From contig NZ_JBHIKY010000004.1 in NCBI RefSeq assembly GCF_042139015.1, positions 62,001 through 126,000 on the forward strand: 64,000 nucleotides of DNA, written 5' to 3'. Positions 17,566 through 24,803 of this stretch are shown here, piece by piece. Numbering within the stretch: the first letter of the stretch is position 1; each line of letters begins with the position of its first letter. The position numbers and the translations under genes were made by a program. The notes beneath the pieces were generated by a model. The model worked only from the letters and a program-made list of their open reading frames with translations, had not been told where the DNA came from and ran no database searches. This DNA comes from JBHIKY01 sp042139015 (GTDB taxonomy: Bacteria; Bacillota; Bacilli; Bacillales; Marinococcaceae).

Positions 17566-18510
17566 GTATCTTCGCCTGCTGTATTCCCCGCTCTGGGAAA
17601 CCTTTATCGACTGCAATAAACGCTTGACAGCGTCGCGGGAAGGAATTTTTAAGAACTCACGAGCCTGTTTGTTTGAAATGGTATGGGAGAAAAGCAGACT
17701 GAAATCGGAGAGCGCCTCCATATGGGCTTTTTTCCAATGTTTTTGACAGGCCGGACAATTCCAGCTCCCATGCTTTCGCTGCATCACGGAAGCCGGACAA
17801 TCTGGGCAGTACACTCCCCGGATAATTTCGTCCGGGCTGATACTGAATTGTTTTAAAATGTCCCGTTTCCCTTCTTTATGCTGGTGCATTAACTTTTTCG
17901 ATAAAGCCTTTAATTGGGATTGTGTAACAGTGGTTGTAGGATACAGCTTTAAGAGATCCAGCACCTTTTCGGAAGCCACATGGCCTTGTATTACATTTTC
18001 GAACGTTTCTAAGCTGTCCGGCGTTTTTTTTAACACTGTCCGATAGTTTCCCATGACGACAAAGCCTTCTACTGGAATCGAAAGCCCCACCTGCTGAAGC
18101 CAAAGTGTAAGCTGTGCCTGGTGCCGCCTCACTTGAATCAAAGGATCAGAAAAAGCTTCTTCTTTTTCCCCGTCGTATCGGATTAATTGGTTAAAGTCTG
18201 TATTAAAAATGAGAGTTCCCGAAATGCTTTTCACTTCAAGAATAACTAGAAAATGCTCAGAGAGGATGAGGGTATCCATCTGGAAATAGTGGGTCCCGTC
18301 GTGAAGACGGACATCATGAAGAATGAGAAACTTATCTTTAGGCAGGAAGGTAAGGGGATAATCAAGAGACTGCTCTCCTTTAAAACCAGCGGACCAGCGC
18401 GCCATCGTATTTTCCACCATTTGACGCTTCGGATGCGGGGATGGCAGCCTTCGCTCCAGTGCCTGAAGCTGCTGCAGATAGAGGGGAGTAGTGCGGGGTT
18501 TGACAATCAA
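17548..18510 (-). CDS. NERD domain protein
   Basis: The product is 320 aa. The N-terminal third holds a nuclease-related NERD domain: KGEQSLDYPLTFLPKDKFLI, GTHYFQMDTLILSEHFLVIL, EVKSISG (the D..ExK restriction-type metal site) and DPLIQVRRHQAQLTLWL. A later part has a zinc-ribbon-like CPDCPASVMQRKHGSWNCPAC. NERD proteins are predicted nucleases, usually of unknown target, and often carry added helicase, kinase or zinc modules. The start is a TTG with only a fair upstream site, so it is uncertain. The stop TGA lies inside the first reverse-read unit of array 1. Confidence 0.85.
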   Translation of the reverse strand: MIVKPRTTPLYLQQLQALERRLPSPHPKRQMVENTMARWSAGFKGEQSLDYPLTFLPKDKFLILHDVRLHDGTHYFQMDTLILSEHFLVILEVKSISGTLIFNTDFNQLIRYDGEKEEAFSDPLIQVRRHQAQLTLWLQQVGLSIPVEGFVVMGNYRTVLKKTPDSLETFENVIQGHVASEKVLDLLKLYPTTTVTQSQLKALSKKLMHQHKEGKRDILKQFSISPDEIIRGVYCPDCPASVMQRKHGSWNCPACQKHWKKAHMEALSDFSLLFSHTISNKQAREFLKIPSRDAVKRLLQSIKVSQSGEYSRRRYKLPFR

Positions 18511-18635
18511 GACATCACTTCGCTTTCTTGCTGGAATGATATTATTATTGCCGGAGACAACGAAATTGTCAAAGTTTAGTAATAATAGTTTTGTTTTTCA
18601 CTAATTACGTGTTGTGAGCTGTGATATTCTGCTAT

Positions 18636-18740
18636 GAATGGGCGATAATTCGACTTTCATCAGCACTTTCTTCGATTTCATGAGCGAAAATTTGAATTTG
18701 ATCAGCGAAATTCGAGAAATCATCGGCGAAAATCAAAACA
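18636..18740 (+). repeat. 21-bp tandem array 2 (five units)
   Basis: Units start at 18636, 18657, 18678, 18699 and 18720, all 21 bp apart. Heads read GAATGGGCG, TCATCAGCA, TCATGAGCG, TGATCAGCG and TCATCGGCG. The second and third units are close copies of array 1 units (CTTTCTTCGATT tail). The array lies upstream of the NERD gene and downstream of the next GNAT gene. Confidence 0.88.
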
Positions 18741-18806
18741 TCAGAGCCGCAGACGCAATCGCAAAGCAAAAAATAGACCTGGTTCTCTGCGTGGGGCAGG
18801 CTCTGC

Positions 18807-19334
18807 TTATCTGTTAAGATCAGCGCTCCACATGATGTCTCCAGTTTTCTGTGCATGATTGACAGTAACATCAAATCCGTGCTTTTCATAGAAGTGAATA
18901 AGTCGATCAACGTGGCCGTAATCCCGTTCGGCGATATCGCCTGTAATGAACGGGATATTTTGATCAGCGGCAAGGCTTTTCAAATACTTCATACAGACCG
19001 AGCCATAGCCTTTGTCTGCCGGACCCTTGATGTCCCCAATATGGATCGTTTCTTCATCGGCGTAGGTCGCCTGAATCGAAAAATCCCACTTTCCCTGGTA
19101 GGCACTGTCACTGTCATTCAGCATTATTTTGCATGTGCCGGGCTCCTCCGGTGTATAGACTACGACAAGTTTATCGTCCTTCGTCTGATCGACACCGAGA
19201 ACGCGGCTTTTCTTCGCTATTTTCTGGACATTGTCCTGCATGCGGAGCATGCTGAATTCAAGGTTATCAAGCTCTTCTTTTAATTCAGACGGGTCCTTGG
19301 TACTTTCTTCTTTAGCTAGTAACATTGGATACAT
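18807..19334 (-). CDS. GNAT-like N-acetyltransferase
   Basis: The product is 175 aa from an ATG at 19334, chosen because GGGAG lies 8 bases upstream; a longer frame starts at 19367. An N-terminal helical region (KELKEELDNLEFSMLRMQDN) is followed by a divergent GNAT fold: THIGDIKGPADKGYGSVCMK resembles the acetyl-CoA loop and YLKSLAA its helix, then HVDRLIHFYEKHGFDV, the usual GNAT C-terminal motif. The substrate is unknown. It is expressed alone between array 2 and a broken nucleoside phosphorylase gene. Confidence 0.7.
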   Translation of the reverse strand: MYPMLLAKEESTKDPSELKEELDNLEFSMLRMQDNVQKIAKKSRVLGVDQTKDDKLVVVYTPEEPGTCKIMLNDSDSAYQGKWDFSIQATYADEETIHIGDIKGPADKGYGSVCMKYLKSLAADQNIPFITGDIAERDYGHVDRLIHFYEKHGFDVTVNHAQKTGDIMWSADLNR

Positions 19335-19418
19335 ATGGAAAACTCCCAAGCGTAATTTATTACACAAACCAGCGATATATTATAAAGGCTGGCAATCTAT
19401 TTTTCAAGGAGATCGACA

Positions 19419-19825
19419 ATGAAAAAATTATAGGGAGAATTGTCTAAGCAGGAATGGCTTCATGCATTACGGATAAAAGAAGAGAACGTGCCTGTCTCTC
19501 TTAATCTGCATGGGGAATTTGAGCACGAGGGGAATTTGAGCACGAGTGGAATTTGAATCATTGGAAGGATATTTTGATTAGGGATCAATACCTTCCCCAT
19601 TGGAATATGGTGACCGGAGATTTTCAAGGAAAAAATGTTGGTTTTTCAAATGTGTTCGGCGGATCTATGGCAGGAATGCTTGTCCATCAATTTGCTTTAG
19701 TGGGAACAGAAAAATTTATCCAGACCGTCTACTTTGGAGGATTAAGCGAACAGGTTCAGTACGGAGATATTCTAATTGTTACAGCAGCCAGAACGGCGGA
19801 CGGTGTGTCCCCCTTGTATACAAAG
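19419..19825 (+). pseudogene. Nucleoside phosphorylase-like gene, N-terminal remnant
   Basis: AAGGAG precedes an ATG at 19419, but codon 5 is TAG (19431-19433). The frame continues GELSKQEWLHALRIKEENVP until a 17-bp perfect tandem duplication (19513-19529 and 19530-19546) shifts it. Removing one copy restores FEHEWNLNHWKDILIRDQYL and then PHWNMVTGDFQGKNVGFSNV, FGGSMAGMLVHQFA, TVYFGGLSEQVQYGDILIVT and AARTADGVSPLY. The last parts match the substrate-site region of PNP/UDP-type phosphorylases. Just after this, near 19825, transposase sequence takes over and the C-terminal half is missing. Three independent lesions make this a firm pseudogene. Confidence 0.85.
19513..19546 (+). repeat. 17-bp tandem duplication causing a frameshift
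   Basis: GGGAATTTGAGCACGAG occurs twice without a gap, and a partial third copy (TGGAATTTGA) follows from 19547. The length is not a multiple of three, so it breaks the phosphorylase frame. Confidence 0.95.
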
Positions 19826-21114
19826 GAAAAAAAGTGTACGCCGCTCAGAGGATGGTGGAAGAAGCTGTCCGCTATTGCGATAAAAAAGGGTATGTGGATG
19901 GAAGGCACTATTTTCTAGATGGAACCAAGGTGGAAGCCAACGCCAACAAATACACGTTTGTCTGGCGCAAAAGTATCGAGGGCTATGAAGAAAAACTCCA
20001 GAAGAAAATCGAGGACAACCTGCGTGCGATTGAAGAGGCGATCGAGGTGGATATCGAGACCCTAAAACAAGAAGACGAGAGGTTTCAACGGGAACGAATC
20101 TCCCGGAGAGCCCTCGAAGAGGTCGCTGAAAAAGTCGAACAGGAGCTACGGGCCCAAGAGAACGCTATCGAAGCTGCGGACACAGCCGAAGAAAAACGGG
20201 CGAAAAAACAAGCGGCCAAACCTCTGCGTGAGTTTCATCGTGCGGTAACGAATGATTACCTTCTCCGGCTGGAGACATACGAAACCCACATGGGTTTATT
20301 TGGAGAGCGCAACAGTTATTCGAAGACGGATGTGGATGCCACGTTTATGCGCATGAAAGACGATCACATGATGAACGGCCAGCTCAAAGCAGGGTATAAC
20401 ATCCAGGCCGGTACGCAGGACCAGTTTATCCTCCATTATTCGATCCACCAGAGTCCGACGGACGCCCGGCTGCTTGCGCCCCATTGGGAAAGCCTCAAGG
20501 AAACCGGACGCAAGCTGCCCAAGCACCTGGTGGCCGACGCCGGTTATGGAAGTGAACCAAACTACATGTATCTCACCGAACAACAAGATCTTCACACGCT
20601 GATCCCATATAACACGTACGACCAGGAACAGAAACGGTCGTTCTCGAAAAAAGCCTATCATCCGCATCACTGGACGTATGAGGAGAAAGACGACCTTTAC
20701 TGGTGTCCGAATCAGCGGAAAGTCACGTTCCGCCACTACCGCCGACGCACAGACAAGTACGGATACAGACGGGACTTTAAAATCTATGAATGTGAATCCT
20801 GTGAGGGATGCCCGTTCAAAGCGGACTGCACCACCGCCAAAGGCAACCGGAAAGTTTATTACAATCCGGTCTACGAGGAACTCAAGGCCAAAGAAGCAAT
20901 CAAACTGCAAAGCGAGTTCGGACGAACACTCTACGCGCGCCGGAAAACGGACGTGGAGAGTGTATTTGGACATGTCAAACAGAATCTCGGCTTTCAGCGA
21001 TTCCACCTGAGAGGGCAGGAAAAAGTTCAGGTGGAGTTCGGTTGGGTGGCTCTCGCCCACAACATACGAAAGATAGCGGCGGCGAAACACCGTAAAAAGA
21101 AACCAGCTGCATAA
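19826..21114 (+). pseudogene. IS1182 family transposase, N-terminally truncated
   Basis: The frame is open from the junction near 19825 and reads YAAQRMVEEAVRYCDKKGYV, then YFLDGTKVEANANKYTF, the typical IS1182 phrase. A coiled coil is followed by the DDE residues in SYSKTDVDATFMRMKDDHMM, HLVADAGYGSEPNYMYLTEQ and RKTDVESVFGHVKQNLGF. A zinc-ribbon-like CESCEGCPFKADC precedes the last one. About 430 residues remain; family members have roughly 120 to 130 more at the N-terminus, including the DNA-binding part. There is no start codon or ribosome-binding site at the junction. The catalytic core is intact but the protein is unlikely to be made or to act. Confidence 0.85.
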
Positions 21115-21126
21115 GCTGGTTTGAAA

Positions 21127-21172
21127 AAAATACCATGGTCACCATCTGGAGGGATGGCGTCCATGGTATTTT
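21127..21172 (+). terminator. Terminator of IS transposase gene
   Basis: AAAATACCATGG pairs with CCATGGTATTTT and an inner CACCATC/GATGGCG stem extends it. It lies 12 bases after the transposase stop. Confidence 0.75.
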
Positions 21173-21232
21173 ACGTTAAGGGCTTTTGATACAACCCCAT
21201 TATTTTTGGGATGACCTCAACTGTCTTTAACC

Positions 21233-21247
21233 TTTTGATACTGCCCC
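21233..21247 (+). repeat. Second IS1182-like end
   Basis: TTTTGATACTGCCCC differs at two positions from the end at 21184-21198 (TTTTGATACAACCCC) and lies 49 bp beyond it, in the same orientation. Confidence 0.6.
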
Positions 21248-21768
21248 ATGCTGAATAACCTATTTAACGCCATCGGTGATAGAAAAACCTAGAGCATAAA
21301 TTACCGTTTTTGACATCTCCCCGTCGCAAGTAGTCTTATTTTTGATATATTTTTATATTTAATTACTACCTCAAACCATTTTAGCATTATTGGTTGGAAC
21401 AATAACAGAGCCTTCCTATAACCTGATAACTGCATTAGTGAGGAAGTGATCAACGATACCCACTAATATACTCATAGAAGAGCAGAGGTAAATAAATATG
21501 TGTCTCTTCCTCTTATAATTTTAGATACATATTGGTTTACACCTATCAAATTGTTCAATGCTCCACTCTATAAAATTTACGAACTATTAATAAGGACATA
21601 TATATAGAACGCTCGTAGATTTTCGCACATTTTCTTTTAATTAGGCTTTATTATAGTTCGTTTCCCAATAAGAAGTTTGTGGCTATTTCTTGCCACCTCA
21701 CCACTTACTCGTTGGACCGTTCATAACCTCGAGGAGAAATGAAAAAAGAAGTATTGCTGGAAAATAGC

Positions 21769-21993
21769 TGTTAACCAGCAAACTCAGGAAGTGATAATGT
21801 ACCAGTAATTGTTGGATCTACTAAAACGGTCATTGATACAACTGCGGTAAGCTCCCAACCACTTGGTGTAGGAACAAATCCTTTACCAAACGAGATTGAT
21901 GTAGATTATAATGATCCCTTTCGGGTCGGCCCCTTTTTGGGGAGCAGTAAATCCTTCATAGATGACTCTCTGACGAGTCCACCAAGTCATTGA
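21769..21993 (+). pseudogene. Unrecognised ORF fragment
   Basis: An open frame of 74 codons without a start reads NSGSDNVPVIVGSTKTVIDT, TAVSSQPLGVGTNPLPNEID, VDYNDPFRVGPFLGSSKSFI and ends DDSLTSPPSH. A GAGGAG-preceded ATG at 21740 opens MKKEVLLENSC in another frame, and one base change near 21770 would join them. The composition is protein-like, but I do not recognise it. Confidence 0.3.
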
Positions 21994-22016
21994 CATTTAT
22001 ATTATTAGTTAATAAC

Positions 22017-22053
22017 AAGCGAACTTCCTACTATAAATAGGCGGTTCGCTTTT
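22017..22053 (+). terminator. Hairpin followed by T-run
   Basis: AAGCGAAC pairs with GTTCGCTT across about 19 bases and is followed by TTA. It lies shortly after the stop of the 21769-21993 ORF fragment and may have been its terminator. Confidence 0.45.
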
Positions 22054-22074
22054 ACTATTAGGAATAGATGCCAT

Positions 22075-22110
22075 AAAACGGAGACAATAAGAAACAGATT
22101 GTGCCGTTTT
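22075..22110. repeat. Inverted repeat, possible recombinase site
   Basis: AAAACGGAGACAAT and ATTGTGCCGTTTT are near-complementary arms with a 9-base centre. It lies about 450 bp from the remains of a serine recombinase, on the far (3') side of that gene. A res-like role is only a possibility. Confidence 0.35.
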
Positions 22111-22554
22111 AAGAAACACGGTAAATCTAATAAAAGATTATCAAAGAATATGAATGGACGTCTTCTTCATTTGATCGATGGATCAGTCTTTATAGACACT
22201 CCGGTTCCTTCAAAGAAGAAGTTAATCGCACACCCGAATACACTAAACCTTCGAAATAGACACCCTTATCTAACGGTTAACTTCGAAAATGGATTTGTTG
22301 ATTAGTATCTTATGAAAACCGATGTAAACATCTCAAATCTTTTACTACCGACTGAAGAAGTTAAGTAAGTAAAATGGGTCTCAAAGTATGAGATCGTCCA
22401 TATGATTTCAGAAGGTTTATTTATTCCTTATCATCGTCGTTTATTGAATGAATGTTTGATAGGAGAAACAACACGGGAGCGCCCAACCAAAAAGAATGTT
22501 AGTAAAAACTATAGGAATTGTACAATGTTCTCATATTGTTGTACTCTGTTATTT

Positions 22555-23070
22555 TCACTGTTTTCTAGCCTCTCTGTAAAGTGTAGCTCTGCTTATTTTA
22601 TATGTCTCACAAATTTGGTTTACGGTTAGTTCATTTTTATCCCTGTTCTGAAAATCATCTAAGGCTGATTCTAAACCCTTATGGTTTTTTGTGTACGTTT
22701 TCGGTCTCCCTTTGTATACCCCTCTTTCTTTAGCTTTTTCAATCCCTTCTAATTGCCTTTCTCGAATCATGTCTGCTTCAAATTCTGCGACACCTGCAAG
22801 CATCGTTATCATGAACTTTCCAATCGGGGTTTGTGTGTCTACTTTCTCCCCACCCATATTCAGCACCACGAGGAAAACCCCTTTATTATTTAAAAAATCA
22901 ATGGTGTTAAGCGCATCTTTGGTACTTCTGGCAAATCGATCTAACTTCGTAACCACAATGGTGTCTCCATCACTTACGGTATCCAGCAGCTTATTAAATT
23001 GCTTTCGTTGGTCCATTGAACGACCACTAATTTTTTCTTTGAATATTTTTTCACAACCAAACTCTTTGAC
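22555..23070 (-). pseudogene. Serine recombinase (resolvase/invertase), 5'-truncated
   Basis: From 23070 the frame reads VKEFGCEKIFKEKISGRSMD then QRKQFNKLLDTVSDGDTIVV, TKLDRFARSTKDALNTIDFL, IGKFMITMLAGVAEFEADMI and RERQLEGIEKAKERGVYKGR, and ends with a resolvase-type HTH (VNQICETYKISRATLYREAR). This is the small Tn3-resolvase/invertase family of about 185 to 200 aa. A TGA precedes the first residue, and QVES appears in another frame upstream, so there is a 1-nt loss there. The N-terminal strand with the catalytic Ser (normally YxRVSTxxQ) was not found. An ATG at 23016 would give 153 aa without the active site. Confidence 0.8.
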
Positions 23071-23252
23071 TCAACTTGTTTTGTAAACCTGAAGATAATT
23101 CTCCATTTCTTCCTTGTACATATGGCGACATTAGATAGTAAAGAATAAAAGTCGATGTCCTTGAATACCCTCACTACTGTTACATGAGAATCAACAAAAT
23201 AGTTCGTATTTCCTTCTCGTTTGGTTTCATTCCTCTGTTTTCAGCCTTGTCC

Positions 23253-24290
23253 TTACATTATACGAGAATTCTCTTTCATAATTTTTTCTGCTGATTTCCA
23301 CAACCGCGGCAGAAAATCCACCATTTTATAGCTTCGGGCCTTCATATCTTCACTTGTATGGATGCCAAGATCGGAGACGATGGCTTTAAATGCGGGCAAG
23401 TGTTGCTGCTGTTGCTCCTCGGTGGCATCAGCTGCCAAGATCATGTGGCAGCGTGCAAAGGTAGCAACCATCCAGAAGATCGCTTCTCGGTGAAAACCAG
23501 CTTCTATCAACTTCCGGCTGCCGTCAATCGCGATCGGTCGCGATTGTACTGATATGTCACTGCTGAAAAAGAATGGCGTCTCAGATAGTTCAGCTGCGGT
23601 GTCATAGGTTCGGGCCAGTTCGCCCAAGTGGTACTCCACTTGTTCCCTGGTAAAATCCACACACCCGAGTAATGACAAGAGCTCAGGGTATAGATCGAGC
23701 TGATTGTAGTCCTGCAGGACCTCCTGTACCTTTAGATAGCGGAGGCGGACTGTAGGATTTCGGAGTGCTGCGACCAGAAGTAGATGTGTAGTGATACCTG
23801 TCGGAAAAAGCCACCCTGTTACTTGTTCATGAAACGGTTTGGAGAGATTATTAGAACGCAGGCCGAGTTCAATTCGTTCTTTTACTATCTCGCAACGTTG
23901 TCTTACCGAGGATATAGTGTAGAATTTTTGTTCGACTTCTTTCTGCAGCGGTCGAAGCTTTCCTTGGGGGTCTGTGATAATGTTATTTACGCGGAGGCTG
24001 TTCGCTAAATGATAATTGTTCAGTACCTCTTCTGTTGTCCGAAATTGGGAAGCGGCCAGATAAGAGACTTCAAGCAGCACTCCTTCGTAAACAAATTTTC
24101 CAGGCTTTAATGGCGGGTCTGCAAAGCTGGTAACAACCATAATATCGAGATCTGAGTCTGCCGGAAGCTCCTCCTCTGCTTCCAGATCCATTACTGAACC
24201 GCTGAAAAAAGCTCCACGAAACCATGACTCGCCGCCCACCTCTTCTTCCACCCACTTTTGTGCTATCGATTTTGCCGCTTCCACCTTCAT
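23253..24290 (-). CDS. Nucleotidyltransferase-fold protein
   Basis: The product is 345 aa. The N-terminal part has FFSGSVMDLEAEEELPADSD followed by LDIMVV, the GS...DxD signature of pol-beta-type nucleotidyltransferases such as aminoglycoside adenylyltransferases and MNT-type toxins. The C-terminal 250 residues are mostly helical (HEQVTGWLFPTGITTHLLLV, HREAIFWMVATFARCHMIL) and resemble a substrate-binding helical domain. There is no signal peptide. No HEPN partner is adjacent, so a toxin-antitoxin role is not supported. The substrate is unknown. Upstream, array 3 lies between it and the divergent 5'-nucleotidase gene. Confidence 0.75.
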   Translation of the reverse strand: MKVEAAKSIAQKWVEEEVGGESWFRGAFFSGSVMDLEAEEELPADSDLDIMVVTSFADPPLKPGKFVYEGVLLEVSYLAASQFRTTEEVLNNYHLANSLRVNNIITDPQGKLRPLQKEVEQKFYTISSVRQRCEIVKERIELGLRSNNLSKPFHEQVTGWLFPTGITTHLLLVAALRNPTVRLRYLKVQEVLQDYNQLDLYPELLSLLGCVDFTREQVEYHLGELARTYDTAAELSETPFFFSSDISVQSRPIAIDGSRKLIEAGFHREAIFWMVATFARCHMILAADATEEQQQQHLPAFKAIVSDLGIHTSEDMKARSYKMVDFLPRLWKSAEKIMKENSRIM

Positions 24291-24803
24291 ATTTTTTCTC
24301 CTCCGATCCTAATGGTATGTTGTTCCATTATCTCTTTATTCATTGCCATCGGTCAAAAGAATTCAGGATTATTTTGAATAGAAGTGGAGCTTGTTTCCAT
24401 TTTATCGGCAGAAATCTCAGGTTGTTCAGCGAAAATCTCTTTTCCATCAGCGAATGACTCGAATTGATCAGCGGGTTTTCGAAAATTATGGGCGAAAAAT
24501 CGAAAATCATCAGCGGAAACTTTCGTAACATAGGCGAAACGAACGTTAGTCAGCCCGGTAGACTTAAGGGATTTTATCCTGCATCTTTACTCATGATTTT
24601 TACAATTTGTAAAAAGAAAGGGGATATTGCCAAAATGTAAAGAATGGTTTCATAGGGAGTATAAACAGCTCTCGGTCTTTACTTCAGAACTTCTCTTCTA
24701 TTCTACATAATATTTTTTCCATAGCTTTACACTCCATTAATAGTAGTCTGATAGATTGAGAGAGGATGAAGAAAGACAAATTTACTAAAGATGAGGTGGT
24801 TCG
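24291..24803. other. Divergent intergenic region with array 3
   Basis: The 513 bp between divergent genes holds array 3 (24402-24548) and a perfect 9-bp-arm palindrome, TTTTTACAATTTGTAAAAA, at 24597-24615. No gene is seen. Confidence 0.5.
24402..24548 (+). repeat. 21-bp tandem array 3 (seven units)
   Basis: Units start at 24402, 24423, 24444, 24465, 24486, 24507 and 24528, exactly 21 bp apart. Heads are TTATCGGCA, TGTTCAGCG, CCATCAGCG, TGATCAGCG, TTATGGGCG, TCATCAGCG and ACATAGGCG. Tails are diverged but A/T-rich with a recurrent TCGAA. Confidence 0.9.

Larger units (their letters stand above)
19826..21198 (+). mobile_element. IS1182-type insertion sequence, left part missing
   Basis: The element consists of the C-terminal two thirds of an IS1182 transposase gene, a strong hairpin, and a right end TTTTGATACAACCCC at 21184-21198. 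No left terminal repeat and no transposase N-terminus are found. The left boundary near 19825 is where phosphorylase homology ends. Confidence 0.8.
21199..22554. other. About 1.35 kb without an intact gene
   Basis: The stretch is A/T-rich. It contains a second IS1182-like end at 21233-21247, an unrecognised ORF fragment at 21769-21993, a hairpin at 22017-22053 and an inverted repeat at 22075-22110. Short open frames at 22099-22305 and 22402-22629 have no convincing ribosome-binding site or recognisable protein. It looks like accumulated debris of mobile elements. Confidence 0.5.

Noticed and set aside
20296..21090. Long reverse-strand ORF opposite the transposase
   Set aside because: It is the antisense shadow of the transposase frame, which carries clear DDE motifs on the plus strand.
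22099..22629. Two short ORFs of 68 and 75 codons
   Set aside because: No ribosome-binding site, no recognisable motif, and they lie in mobile-element debris; kept only as a mention in the region entry.
23253..24290. MNT/HEPN toxin-antitoxin pair around the nucleotidyltransferase gene
   Set aside because: The protein is 345 aa, much longer than MNT antitoxins, and no HEPN gene is adjacent.
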